Shown piece after piece: positions 1 through 8,326 of a DNA stretch of 64,000 nucleotides. Each line of letters opens with the position of its first letter. The stretch's first letter is position 1. Below the pieces are notes generated by a model. It saw nothing but the letters and a program-made list of their open reading frames with translations. It had not been told where the DNA came from and searched no databases. The position numbers and the translations under genes are program-made. Origin of the DNA: Prostheceraeus crozeri (Eukaryota > Platyhelminthes > Polycladida > Euryleptidae); NCBI GenBank assembly GCA_907163375.1, contig CAJQUW010005267.1, positions 620,001 through 684,000 of the forward strand, read 5' to 3'.

Positions 1-1641
1 TACTTCTTTGTGGTAGCGATTGAGAGTTAGTGCTGTTCCGTCGGTTGACTGTCGCTATGATAGGTCGTCGAAAAGTGAAGTAATCTGCTGAAGCACATGC
101 AAGGCAAAATCGCATGCGTGGCCATAGACAGAGTCCTGCCAGGTACACAATGTATATGGTGACAGCTACACATACCAGAAATACCCATAGCTCTCGCATG
201 TTGATTCGGAATCCGAGCAAGAAGCTTAGTGACGCTTTCTCAGTAATAGAGTTGACGAATTGTTTCGCTACGGCTTCAGGCTTCGAGTCCGATTGGACTC
301 CCAGTTCATGTAAAATCATTTGTTGTTGAGACAATGTACTCAGTAGGTTATTCTGGCTTTTTGTTGTAAAGACTTCCGTCCAATTATACATTCCCATAGC
401 GTGAATAATCATATGTTGTGTTTTGGGAACGGTAGTCCAATTGAATTGGAACATCGGGAATGGGTGTCTGCTATGCAATTTATGTATGGCACCACTTGGT
501 TCGTAATTAAAGCATGACTCATTGGCGCAGAAAGGAATATCAATAGCGTCATGACACTGCTGTAATGCGGAGCTCTGATGTACAATATTTGTGAGAGGAT
601 CCATATATCCGGTTTTGACGTAACCATGTAAATTAAATTTTAATGGTAGCCAAACTGTGCATTTGTTTTTCATAGACTCTATTGTGTAATTCGTTATTGG
701 AGAGCATGGCCAAATTTCTATGTATTCGGTTGTGGATCGAGCATGAATATACTTATGATTCAGCATCGATCGGGCGACGAGCGTCGGGTGTGAAACTACT
801 GCTGAACGGAGGATATTTAATGAGCTGCGGTAATTATGACACACTGACATAAGCGCTGTATCGAATGCAAATTTAACATAGTTTGTTAGGGTCGTTTGAA
901 GGGCCTGCAATTGTGATGCCACCACTTCCGCTGAAGTGACCGTTCGTTTACTGCGCTTTTTATAACTTTTCTTGTTTTCCGAGTTTGTTTGAGCCTTTGT
1001 TAGGTTAAGGCGAGGAAAGTGAAAGGATTTTTCTCCTCCTATGACATCGACTACATAGATCCCTTGGTCCGATATGTATAATGTGCCATCACAGTTGTGG
1101 AAAGTTTTTCTTTGTTTGGGGAAAGTCAATGCCATTTCTCCGGTTAGTGATAGCCATCGGTCATTCATTTCGTGTCCGTCCATCCGTTTCCATCGTTTGA
1201 ACTTGCAGGCTTCTTCCTTTTCAGTCACCCAGTACATGTATGATTTATCAGGTAGCTGACAGTGGCCTGTCCGATATGAGCATGAATTGACATTACCGCC
1301 GGTTGACTCCATATGTTCTGCTTGGTGGCGTTTATATACCTGAATAGGTATAAGGTAGCAATTGGTAATAACAGTTGTTTTCCAATAGCAGCAATAAAAT
1401 GGCGCCTTAGGGTACGTGTAGGTATATGGATAATTGGTCGACCATAGGCTTTTAACTTGTTTCAACTTTCCTACTGAGCATTCCTTTCTATCTATCATAG
1501 TCTTACATTCTCCGCGCGTAACAGTTAAATGTTCCACATTTGTTTTTAACCGCCGTTCGTCTCCAAAGAAAAACGTGAGAGTTTTAAAAGTTTTTCTTAT
1601 CTTTACGCAATGGTACCCAGATGACTTATATTCGAGTAGAT
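1..1641 (-). pseudogene. env-like region, C-terminal block (fossil)
   Basis: Minus-strand reading shows a cysteine-containing ectodomain-like region next to the Harbinger insertion. Towards the window edge (about 100-200) there is a strongly hydrophobic stretch of about 20 residues, followed by a short basic and cysteine-bearing tail. That is the arrangement of a membrane-anchored envelope glycoprotein. The block ends at the Harbinger target-site duplication and continues beyond position 1. It is treated as a fossil. The glycoprotein class (errantivirus-like, phlebovirus-like or other) cannot be decided by eye. Confidence 0.5.
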
Positions 1642-1644
1642 TAG

Positions 1645-1668
1645 GGCCCGTATGCATAAAAAGTAACT
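1645..1668 (+). repeat. Harbinger left terminal inverted repeat
   Basis: 24 bp, an exact reverse complement of 5175-5198. It is preceded by the TAG target duplication at 1642-1644. Confidence 0.93.
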
Positions 1669-1910
1669 AGTAGAAGTAACTTCCATTTCACCAAGTTTGT
1701 ACTAGCAAGTATATACTCCGATGCATTTTCTTATGCATAAGAAGTAACTTCCAAGTCCGTACTTCCTAGTAAATACTCGTAAGTATAAACTAGACAAATT
1801 CGTATGCATAAAAAGTAATTTCTAGAAGTTACTTCTCAAATGAAAGTATGTACTAGATCAGAACGAGTATTTACTACCTCATTTTCCTAGTAAGCCAAAT
1901 AGCAACCTAG
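1669..1910. repeat. Left subterminal region with internal copies of the TIR core
   Basis: The core of the terminal repeat (TATGCATAAAAAGTAA) recurs inside the left end at about 1732-1752 (slightly altered) and 1802-1818. Between the copies are many short AAGTACTT/AGTAACTT-like words. A matching internal copy lies near the other end at 5088-5106 in inverted orientation. Repeated subterminal motifs of this kind are commonly binding sites for a transposon's own DNA-binding protein; here the likely partner is the Myb-like protein or the transposase, which is inference. Confidence 0.7.
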
Positions 1911-1952
1911 CAAGACGAGAATTGCACACCATTGGCTAATTGTGTCATTTTA

Positions 1953-3065
1953 ATGAAAGGAAATGCACCTAAATTGATCTGTTCTTTGAAAACTCACATA
2001 AGTGATAATTCTATTCGTGAAAGCGGTATGGATCTCGTGACTATATACATTCGTCGCCATATTAGAAGAGAACGATATTTTCGTGATAGACTGAATCCTT
2101 TGGAATATTACACTGACTGTGAATTGCAGAAATTATTTCGTTTTAATCGAACCAATATCCTTTTAATAACTCGTGTTCTGAAAGACAAAATTGAGAATAG
2201 CACTGGACGAAATTATTCTCTTTCATGTTTACATCAGGTGTGTATTGCTCTTCGTTTTTTCGCGACTGGTTCAATGCAACTAAGTTTGGGAGCATGGATA
2301 CATGTCGAACAATGTACAGTAAGTCGTGTATTATGGAAAGTCACTCGTGCAATTATCAGTAGTTATCCGGATACTTTTGTCACCGACTGTGAGCAAAACA
2401 AAGTTAGATTTTTTGAAAAGTTTGGAATACCTAATACATTTGGTGTCATCGATTGTACTCATATTAGGATACAACGGCCCCAAGATTACTATCATCCTGA
2501 AGAATATCTGAACAGAAAGAATTGCTATTCTATAAACGTACAATCAGTCTGTGATAGTGATTGTATTTTTACGGATATCGTTGTTGCGTGGCCTGGAAGT
2601 GTCCATGACAGCAGGATTTTTAAGAACTCCACTTTGTACGACAAACTGATCACTGGTGAAACCAAAGGACTCCTACTTGGTGACAGTGGTTATGCTCTTT
2701 CTCCATTTCTTTTAACCCCATTCTCAACACCTCAAACATCAGGAGAGGAGCATTTTAACAAGGTCCACAAGAAAGCGCGTTGTACAATAGAACGTGCATT
2801 TGGCCAATTAAAGCGAAGATTCCATTGCATGGGAAGCATCTTGCGATGCAAGACAGATCGTGTGACATCGGTCATCACTGCTTGTTTTATACTGCACAAT
2901 CTTGCAAAACGTTTTCATGAAATTGATCTGGACGACTCAGAAGAACTTCATTTAGAGGAAGAGGATGCCGAGTCTGACGAAAATCTATCGACAAGTAATG
3001 ATGCCCATATTCGTCGCTTGGGAGAAGCTAAACGCCGTGAGATAATGGAGTTTCTGTTGCTGTGA
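1953..3065 (+). CDS. PIF/Harbinger DDE transposase (HARBI1-like nuclease)
   Basis: Encodes a 370-residue protein that would cut and rejoin transposon ends, normally with the element's Myb-like partner. From the ATG at 1953, a basic N-terminal segment with RERYFRDRLNPLE lies near residues 38-51 and a helix-turn-helix-like region spans about 90-135. The DDE superfamily-4 core has aspartate in VIDCTHI (about D167), PGSVHDSRIF, aspartate in LGDSGY (about D244) and glutamate in IERAFGQLKRRF (about E280). The tail is acidic. An in-frame ATG at 2028 is an equally plausible start and fits the usual family N-terminus. No internal stop or frameshift is seen and the length is normal. An AATAAA at 3292 follows. 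Recognition is firm; activity is inferred. Confidence 0.92.
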   Translation: MKGNAPKLICSLKTHISDNSIRESGMDLVTIYIRRHIRRERYFRDRLNPLEYYTDCELQKLFRFNRTNILLITRVLKDKIENSTGRNYSLSCLHQVCIALRFFATGSMQLSLGAWIHVEQCTVSRVLWKVTRAIISSYPDTFVTDCEQNKVRFFEKFGIPNTFGVIDCTHIRIQRPQDYYHPEEYLNRKNCYSINVQSVCDSDCIFTDIVVAWPGSVHDSRIFKNSTLYDKLITGETKGLLLGDSGYALSPFLLTPFSTPQTSGEEHFNKVHKKARCTIERAFGQLKRRFHCMGSILRCKTDRVTSVITACFILHNLAKRFHEIDLDDSEELHLEEEDAESDENLSTSNDAHIRRLGEAKRREIMEFLLL

Positions 3066-3462
3066 ATATAATCATGTTATATATGAGAACTAAGAAATTT
3101 GTCGTCGTTATGTACGCTTCCTTGTTTAAATTACAGTTATTTTTTTAACATAAAGTACCGGTACCTTGTTGTTTCTTGAACTATATTTTTAAGACAAAGA
3201 TCATGTGATAGAAGAAATGAACCAATAATTAACTTAGACTTATTATCTTAATTTAACATAGTTTGAGTATTCGTCAAAGACTACAGAAAAAAATAAAATA
3301 CGATAAAATTGATATTCCATCTATTTATTCGTACTGATCGATATTAGATAACCCGAGCATAAAATCAGCTAACTAAAAAGACTACCGAATGAAAACAATG
3401 ACCTTTATAAAATATCAATAATATTGTTACGGTACAGAAACAGTTACTCATACATTCACGAG
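3066..3462. promoter_or_regulatory. Shared 3' region with facing polyadenylation signals
   Basis: The 397 bp between the two convergent Harbinger genes are AT-rich and non-coding. AATAAA lies at 3292-3297 on the plus strand, about 227 bases after the transposase stop. TTTATT at 3324-3329 is an AATAAA on the minus strand, about 134 bases after the Myb-like stop. The two 3' ends would therefore overlap slightly. The hexamers are seen; their use is inferred. Confidence 0.5.
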
Positions 3463-4882
3463 TCAAAAAGGAGTGTTTTCGTCGTAAATATCTCGCAGAT
3501 AAGAATATTCTTGTGATACAATAGTTTGCGTTGATGCGTCCACCTTTCCTTTCACTTGACTTCGAAGCAGTTCTATCTTCAGTCGAAGTTTCTCCCGCTG
3601 AAGAATCAGTACCTCGCGATGTAGATCGTCGATAGGTTCGACGGCCTTTCTCTTTGTAGACCTTTGCTCGATATCCTCTTCCCCTCGATTTTCAATGTCT
3701 GGAAAGTGGAGATAGGTTGATAAATATAATGAACGGAGCCTTTTTATACATGTAATTATATAGTGTATATCATCAGTATATGTATATATTCCTATATGAT
3801 TTATTCTTTAATTACTAAAACAAACTTTAGTATTTGTTTTGATCCACAAATTGTACATGTATAGGCTACATGCATTTATTTCGTTGGTTCCCATTATCAT
3901 CCACATATTGTAATAGAGTACAAAGTTGGATGCATTTTCGGCTTTTATCAGTCATTATGTTGAAAATGTAAAATCTAAAACTGCAGTTGTTTTCCGCTTA
4001 CAACAAGGCTTCAGATAATCTTTTCAATTTCAAACATGATCCATTGTTGTAGAAGTTATCAATGAAATTCAGTTTCTACATCATATTACTGAGTCGTTTT
4101 GAGCTATATCGCGTGATTGCAATAGTAAAAGTTGCAATTAGGCCTACTCGTACATAGATGTTTGGCCAAGTCGGTCAGATATTCCTGCTTTAAACAGCTA
4201 GCAGTTTTCAGTAAGCTTATTTGAAATTTCTTAAAGACGGAGATTCTAGTTGGTTAGACATCTCAAATAATTTCTATCCATAGAATTATTATTGCAAAGA
4301 TAACGGTGTGCAAACCGAATAATTTGCCATGGGGATAAATCAGATAGATAATTTCCGCGGCCCGCTGAAAATCCGCGGCCAGGTATGTGGGTACTATGGA
4401 GGTACCCAAACTTTAATGTAAATACATGTAGGCCTAAGTATAAATCCGGATTATATTAATGAGTTAAAAGAAGGATAAAATAACTTACTTTTTAGAGACT
4501 GCTCATCATCTGGTGGAAGCTCTAAGTTCTCCAGATCCACTCCGTTCTCCATAGCTCCGACAACCTTGGTAATTTTAGGATTTTGCTCACCTAGAATTCT
4601 CCACACCAATCTATCGTTCTCACTCAACTCTTTCGATGGGCCCCCTCCAGTCTTCTTGACATCCTTTAACTTCTCCTTCAAGCGTTGCTGGACATTGTTC
4701 CACTTTTTTTGTAATTGCTCAATTGCAAGCGACTTTCCCGTTCTTACCACCAATTCCTGCTGCAACCAACTCCAAGCTTCCGCTCTTTTGTTACGGCCAT
4801 TCTTCGTGTTATCTTTAGAATTAATCACATACTTCTTCATCTCTAATATCTCCAAAAAAGTTGTTTCAGTTGAAGTATCCAT
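3463..4882 (-). CDS. Harbinger Myb/SANT-like DNA-binding protein, two exons
   Basis: Two exons on the minus strand: exon 1 is 4882-4489 and exon 2 is 3698-3463, separated by a 790-bp intron with a GTAAGT donor (4488-4483) and a TTTCCAG acceptor ending at 3699. The phases match and give about 209 residues. Exon 1 carries a Myb/SANT-like domain (roughly residues 5-75: TFLEILEMKKYVIN, then AWSWLQQEL, then LQKKWNNVQQRLKEK). Exon 2 carries a charged coiled-coil-like stretch (HREVLILQREKLRLK) and a short tail. This is the standard accessory protein of PIF/Harbinger elements, thought to bind transposon ends and help bring the transposase to the nucleus. I chose ATG 4882 (MDTSTETTF) over an upstream start at 5005 because the domain follows it directly. 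The splice model is by eye. Confidence 0.8.
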
Positions 4883-5174
4883 TCTGTTCGGTTGTTGTTG
4901 TCTTGTGATTGCTGAGTAAATGCTGTGATCGTGAGGCAGGCGTGTTCTATAGTAATGTATCGATAAAAGTGCACCGATTACCAGCGTTGCCAAGTATTTC
5001 CGCAAGGTTAATCATGTGACGACCATAGATATCTCACTGCGACACTTTTATACAAGAAGTTCCTACTAGCAAGTGCCTACTTTGTGAAGTTACTTTTTAT
5101 GCATACATATTGGAAGTAGATACTAGACAGAGTATATACTTGCAAGTAAGAACTAGGAAGTATTTACTTTCAAA

Positions 5175-5198
5175 AGTTACTTTTTATGCATACGGGCC
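5175..5198 (-). repeat. Harbinger right terminal inverted repeat
   Basis: 24 bp, an exact reverse complement of 1645-1668, followed by TAG at 5199-5201. A further inverted internal copy of its core lies at 5088-5106. Confidence 0.93.
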
Positions 5199-5201
5199 TA
5201 G

Positions 5202-6276
5202 GTTTGTACAGAACATAAGTTTTTGCTATTGGCACTTGGCCTTTTAGTTGGCCCGTTGTTTTACACTCAGGGTTCCGAGGCAAACGCCAAACTATACGAC
5301 CTGCTGTCTGCTGACACATCATAGGGAGGGGATAGGTCTGTACCTCTCCTGTTGCAAAAACGATAATAGGCAGGAGAATGAGGATGGAAAGCGTAGCTAA
5401 TCGTTTTGAATAAGGAATCCTAATTTTTCCTTCGTCAAACGTTGTACGAAAGCTAAGCAATTTTTCATAGTAGAATTTCTTGACTTTAGCATAGCTGTCG
5501 GCGCTAACAAGGTCTTCATGAATCTTGGTTCTCCGTACCGTCCCTTGCCCGTCAGTACTTACCACGAGTTCGGGTCCGTTCGACGCAGTCGTAAGATCGT
5601 TCCTGGTATTCGTTGCGACGCTGCAGATAATTTGATCGTCGGTCGAGTCCGCCCTCGGCGCTCCGATTTCCATCGTATGATGCTGCAGGTCCCGATGGAC
5701 TTCGGGACTTGTCACCTCGTCGTCTGATTGTACAGTCACATCCGACGCGGTGTCGAAGTAGTCAGCGTCGCCGTCGCATGGTGAAAACGATGCATAAGGA
5801 AAGATATCGGCCGCGTGTGTATCTGCGCGAACGATCTCGTCGTTTGGTAGGAAGGATGTACGAGGAAAGACTCCGGACTCCATATCTGTGTTATCAATAT
5901 TGTCGTCGACTTTCTCTTGGTCGGTGATAGTATCTTCGACGTCTCTAGGAGTCTCCTCAACTGTTCCGATCTCATTGGCATGACTGTATTGTTCGTCATG
6001 TGTCGGATCTGTTTCAGCAGTGTTTGAGACAATAGATGGTCGGGTGTAGTGTGTAAATATTCGCGCGTCGATAGCTGAGGGTTCAATCGTCGCTACCAAA
6101 ACGTCCGGGTCCCTATCTAGAAAACGCCGTTCGAGGTCCACATCAGTACTAATACTCGCATTTCGTGCTGGCTCGGAATAAGCACTTCTCCGTATGTTAC
6201 GACCTAACGGGATTCGGGAAGACTGATCCTGGGAAAAAGAAGGTGTCGTAAATGGGACTCTGCCGTATGAGGACAT
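5202..6276 (-). pseudogene. env-like region, N-terminal block (fossil)
   Basis: A minus-strand open region overlapping the end of gag in another frame. It starts with a long hydrophilic, acidic, Ser/Thr-rich stretch. Near its end, about 5,350-5,410, is a hydrophobic segment (LSILILLPIIVFATG) followed by a cysteine-containing sequence, resembling an internal signal or anchor before an ectodomain. A pyrimidine-rich tract ending in CAG near 6230 on the minus strand resembles a splice acceptor, which fits the spliced env messages known in env-bearing retroelements. The block ends at the Harbinger insertion. It is treated as a fossil; the env assignment rests on position and hydrophobic layout, not on a recognised family. 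Confidence 0.45.
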
Positions 6277-7403
6277 AAGAGGTGCTGCCGCTCCACAGGC
6301 ATCTGTGGTTGATACTGCTGATTATTCGCCTCTCTATAAGGCCTATTTCGCTGATTCGATAAATAATTATCCGGATATCGTCTGTTAGAACGCTGCTCGG
6401 TTTCGAAACGAACCGATTGTGCGCGTCTACACTCTCTAGCAAAGTGCCCAGGGCATTGACAATTTAAGCAGATCGGTTGGCCAGTTTGAGTCCATCTCCG
6501 GGTCATCGGATAAGAAGACCATTGTTGACGTCTAGGCGGAGGGGACTTGGCCGGGTAAGTCGCTCTGGGAGGCCGCATAGGCTCCCGAGTATTGATGTTG
6601 TTAATTGCGTTCGTTAAGGTGCCTATCTGTTCGGTGATGGCTGCCACAAATCGGCTATTGTCAACCGAATCGTCGCTAAAAAGTAGGTCTCTCTGAGAGT
6701 AGAGTTTTTGGGCGTAAGCAATCGTTTCTTCGAGACTAGGAGGGTCTTTCTGTATAACGGCTTTTTTATAATCACGGCGGAGCCCGTTAACAAAAACCTC
6801 TCTAGTCAATAGTGAGCGCGTTGCTTCATCCAGCGAGGGATACGCCCGCCTGGCTAGCCGTCTGATAGCACTAGAATAAGATGAAATTGATTCCTCTCTC
6901 CCTTGTTTCCTGGAATTCAGAGCTGCACAGGCGGCCGTTTGAGTCTCTGGCGGCTGCAGCTTCTGGCTAAGTTCACTAATCAGTGATCGATAATTATTCT
7001 GAGTGGTTGTAGATAGCTGTCGATAAGTCTCAAGTGCGTGGGCTTTCAAGTATGCGGGTAGTGTATTCGTCTTCTGGGTATCGTCCCAGTTTAATGCTCG
7101 AGCAACTAAATCAAAATACTCAACAAATTCAGCGAAGCTGATATCAGTATCGTCAAGATCTCCGGAGAAAACCGGGATAGAGAAATTGCCTGAAGTCGGT
7201 GGAATCATTCGTGGTGGATTATTCGGAATTTTCTCAAGTTTCACTGTCAATGCTTTCAAGGCGTCTGCTATGTCGGAAGTCATAGTCTTCACTTTTCTTG
7301 TCTTAGATCGAGTAAGTATTCTGGGCTCGGTTAGTTCAGTTTGTGGGACCTCCAGTGTAACCCCTGGTAGGTCTTTATTTTCGTTTTGCGTGTTTCTCTT
7401 CAC
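6204..7403 (-). pseudogene. gag block of the LTR fossil (Ty3/gypsy-like)
   Basis: A minus-strand open region of about 400 codons. It has a retrotransposon-gag-like capsid region in the first two thirds (aromatic and leucine-rich helices, for example ISFAEFVEYFDLVARALNW). An arginine- and proline-rich stretch follows, then a zinc knuckle of the pattern C-x2-C-x4-H-x4-C near 6,440-6,475. The first ATG in the frame is at 7283. It belongs to the fossil element at 1-8326 and lies just inside its LTR. Confidence 0.8.
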
Positions 7404-7489
7404 TTATGGGTTACTTGATCACTTATTTTGGTTAGCACTCTGGTTTCTACTCGATCCTAACGATCCTCAGTCGAGCCCGAATACAGAAC

Positions 7490-8326
7490 AACTCTGATCA
7501 ATACGTAAATATAATTGCCTTTATCAATCGTTCACATAAATCAATCATAAATTAACAATACGTGCAAATAGAGGAAGATAGAGATACAAATAGAGGGAGA
7601 GAGAAATACGAATAGAGGGAGAGAAAAATAGCTTCAGCCTCACAGGTAGTTTAGTGGGAAGAGTAACGAACGGAGAAGTATAGTGCTTCGAGCCTCTGCG
7701 GTACGTCTAGCTACTATCAGGGCCTCTCGGCGCGATCTTTCTAGGTCGGTCTAGGGCCTTCGGACCTTACGCCTGCCTTTAGCTATCGTTATACTCACTC
7801 TCTCGTCCGGTCGGGTCGTAGTTGTCTTGGTCTCTTGATCGGCTAGCGGATCTACTGCTGTGCGTACACAGATCGTCGACTGTTCTTGTTATACGGTTGC
7901 TGTTTTGAGCCTCGCTTATATACTGTTCTTAGACTTTGATCCGCTGCCGCCTGCCCCCATGCGCTTCGAATTCCTTTCCTGACTATTATTTATTTAATGG
8001 GGCACTTACGGCGGTCTCCTTTGATAGCTCTGGGAACGATCGCTTTTCAATTCCAGTATTACGTAACACTCTTCTACGCGCTCTGGTCTCCCACGGATCT
8101 GATCATGCCCCGGCGCCTGGAATGGTAATTTATGTTTCCCGAATGGCGCCACTTTTACTGTTCTGTCCTATTCTGTCCTTCCTTATTTATTTGCACTTTA
8201 TATCGTTCGTTTGGAATCTTACGTAACCATCTCGTTTGTTTCTCTTCCCGCTCAAGTTCCTAAATGTGACCCGGCTTGCTGTACACTAAGGGTCCTAAGG
8301 CTGGGGATCGAGTCCTCCGGGTTACA
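7490..8326 (-). repeat. 5' LTR of the fossil (inner edge approximate)
   Basis: The non-coding stretch upstream of gag. The outer end is clear: minus-strand TGTAACCC at 8326-8319, abutting satellite. The inner edge is only approximate because I could not recognise a primer-binding site. A purine-rich imperfect tandem repeat of units like ATACAAATAGAGGGAGAG lies within it at about 7,560-7,630. Nothing else is seen here. The partner LTR should lie left of the window. Confidence 0.6.

Larger units (their letters stand above)
1645..5198. mobile_element. PIF/Harbinger DNA transposon, apparently complete
   Basis: A 3,554-bp element with 24-bp perfect terminal inverted repeats (1645-1668 and 5175-5198, beginning GGCCCGTATGCATAAA) and a 3-bp target duplication TAG (1642-1644 and 5199-5201). 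It carries the two genes typical of the superfamily: a DDE transposase on the plus strand (1953-3065) and a Myb/SANT-like DNA-binding protein on the minus strand (3463-4882, two exons). They converge, with facing polyadenylation signals between them. Both reading frames look intact, so the copy could be young or still autonomous. Harbinger duplications are most often TAA or TTA, so TAG is a mild departure. The element splits the env-like region of an older LTR fossil. Confidence 0.93.
1..8326 (-). mobile_element. LTR retroelement fossil with gag and env-like blocks (partial)
   Basis: On the minus strand this region reads LTR, gag, then env-like sequence running off the left window edge. The gag block has a capsid-like region and a CCHC knuckle of the Ty3/gypsy kind, and the env-like part has a hydrophobic segment near each end. 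The right end is sharp: the element's LTR begins TGTAACCC (minus strand) at 8326, and satellite sequence starts at 8327. No pol region is recognisable in the part seen. A PIF/Harbinger transposon (1645-5198) has inserted into the env-like region. The element is broken, with about two large-scale disruptions visible. Its age cannot be estimated because the partner LTR is outside the window, but it is older than the Harbinger insertion. Ty3/gypsy assignment rests on gag only. Confidence 0.75.

Noticed and set aside
1074-1670. Plus-strand open frames in the first 1.7 kb
   Set aside because: They are opposite-strand shadows of the env-like fossil.
1932-1952. TTG at 1932 as the transposase start
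   Set aside because: In-frame ATGs at 1953 and 2028 are better starts, and the family N-terminus follows the latter.
4883-5005. Upstream 41-residue extension of the Myb-like protein, hydrophobic like a signal peptide
   Set aside because: Family members begin close to the SANT-like domain, the protein is nuclear, and the extension lies in the transposon's subterminal region.
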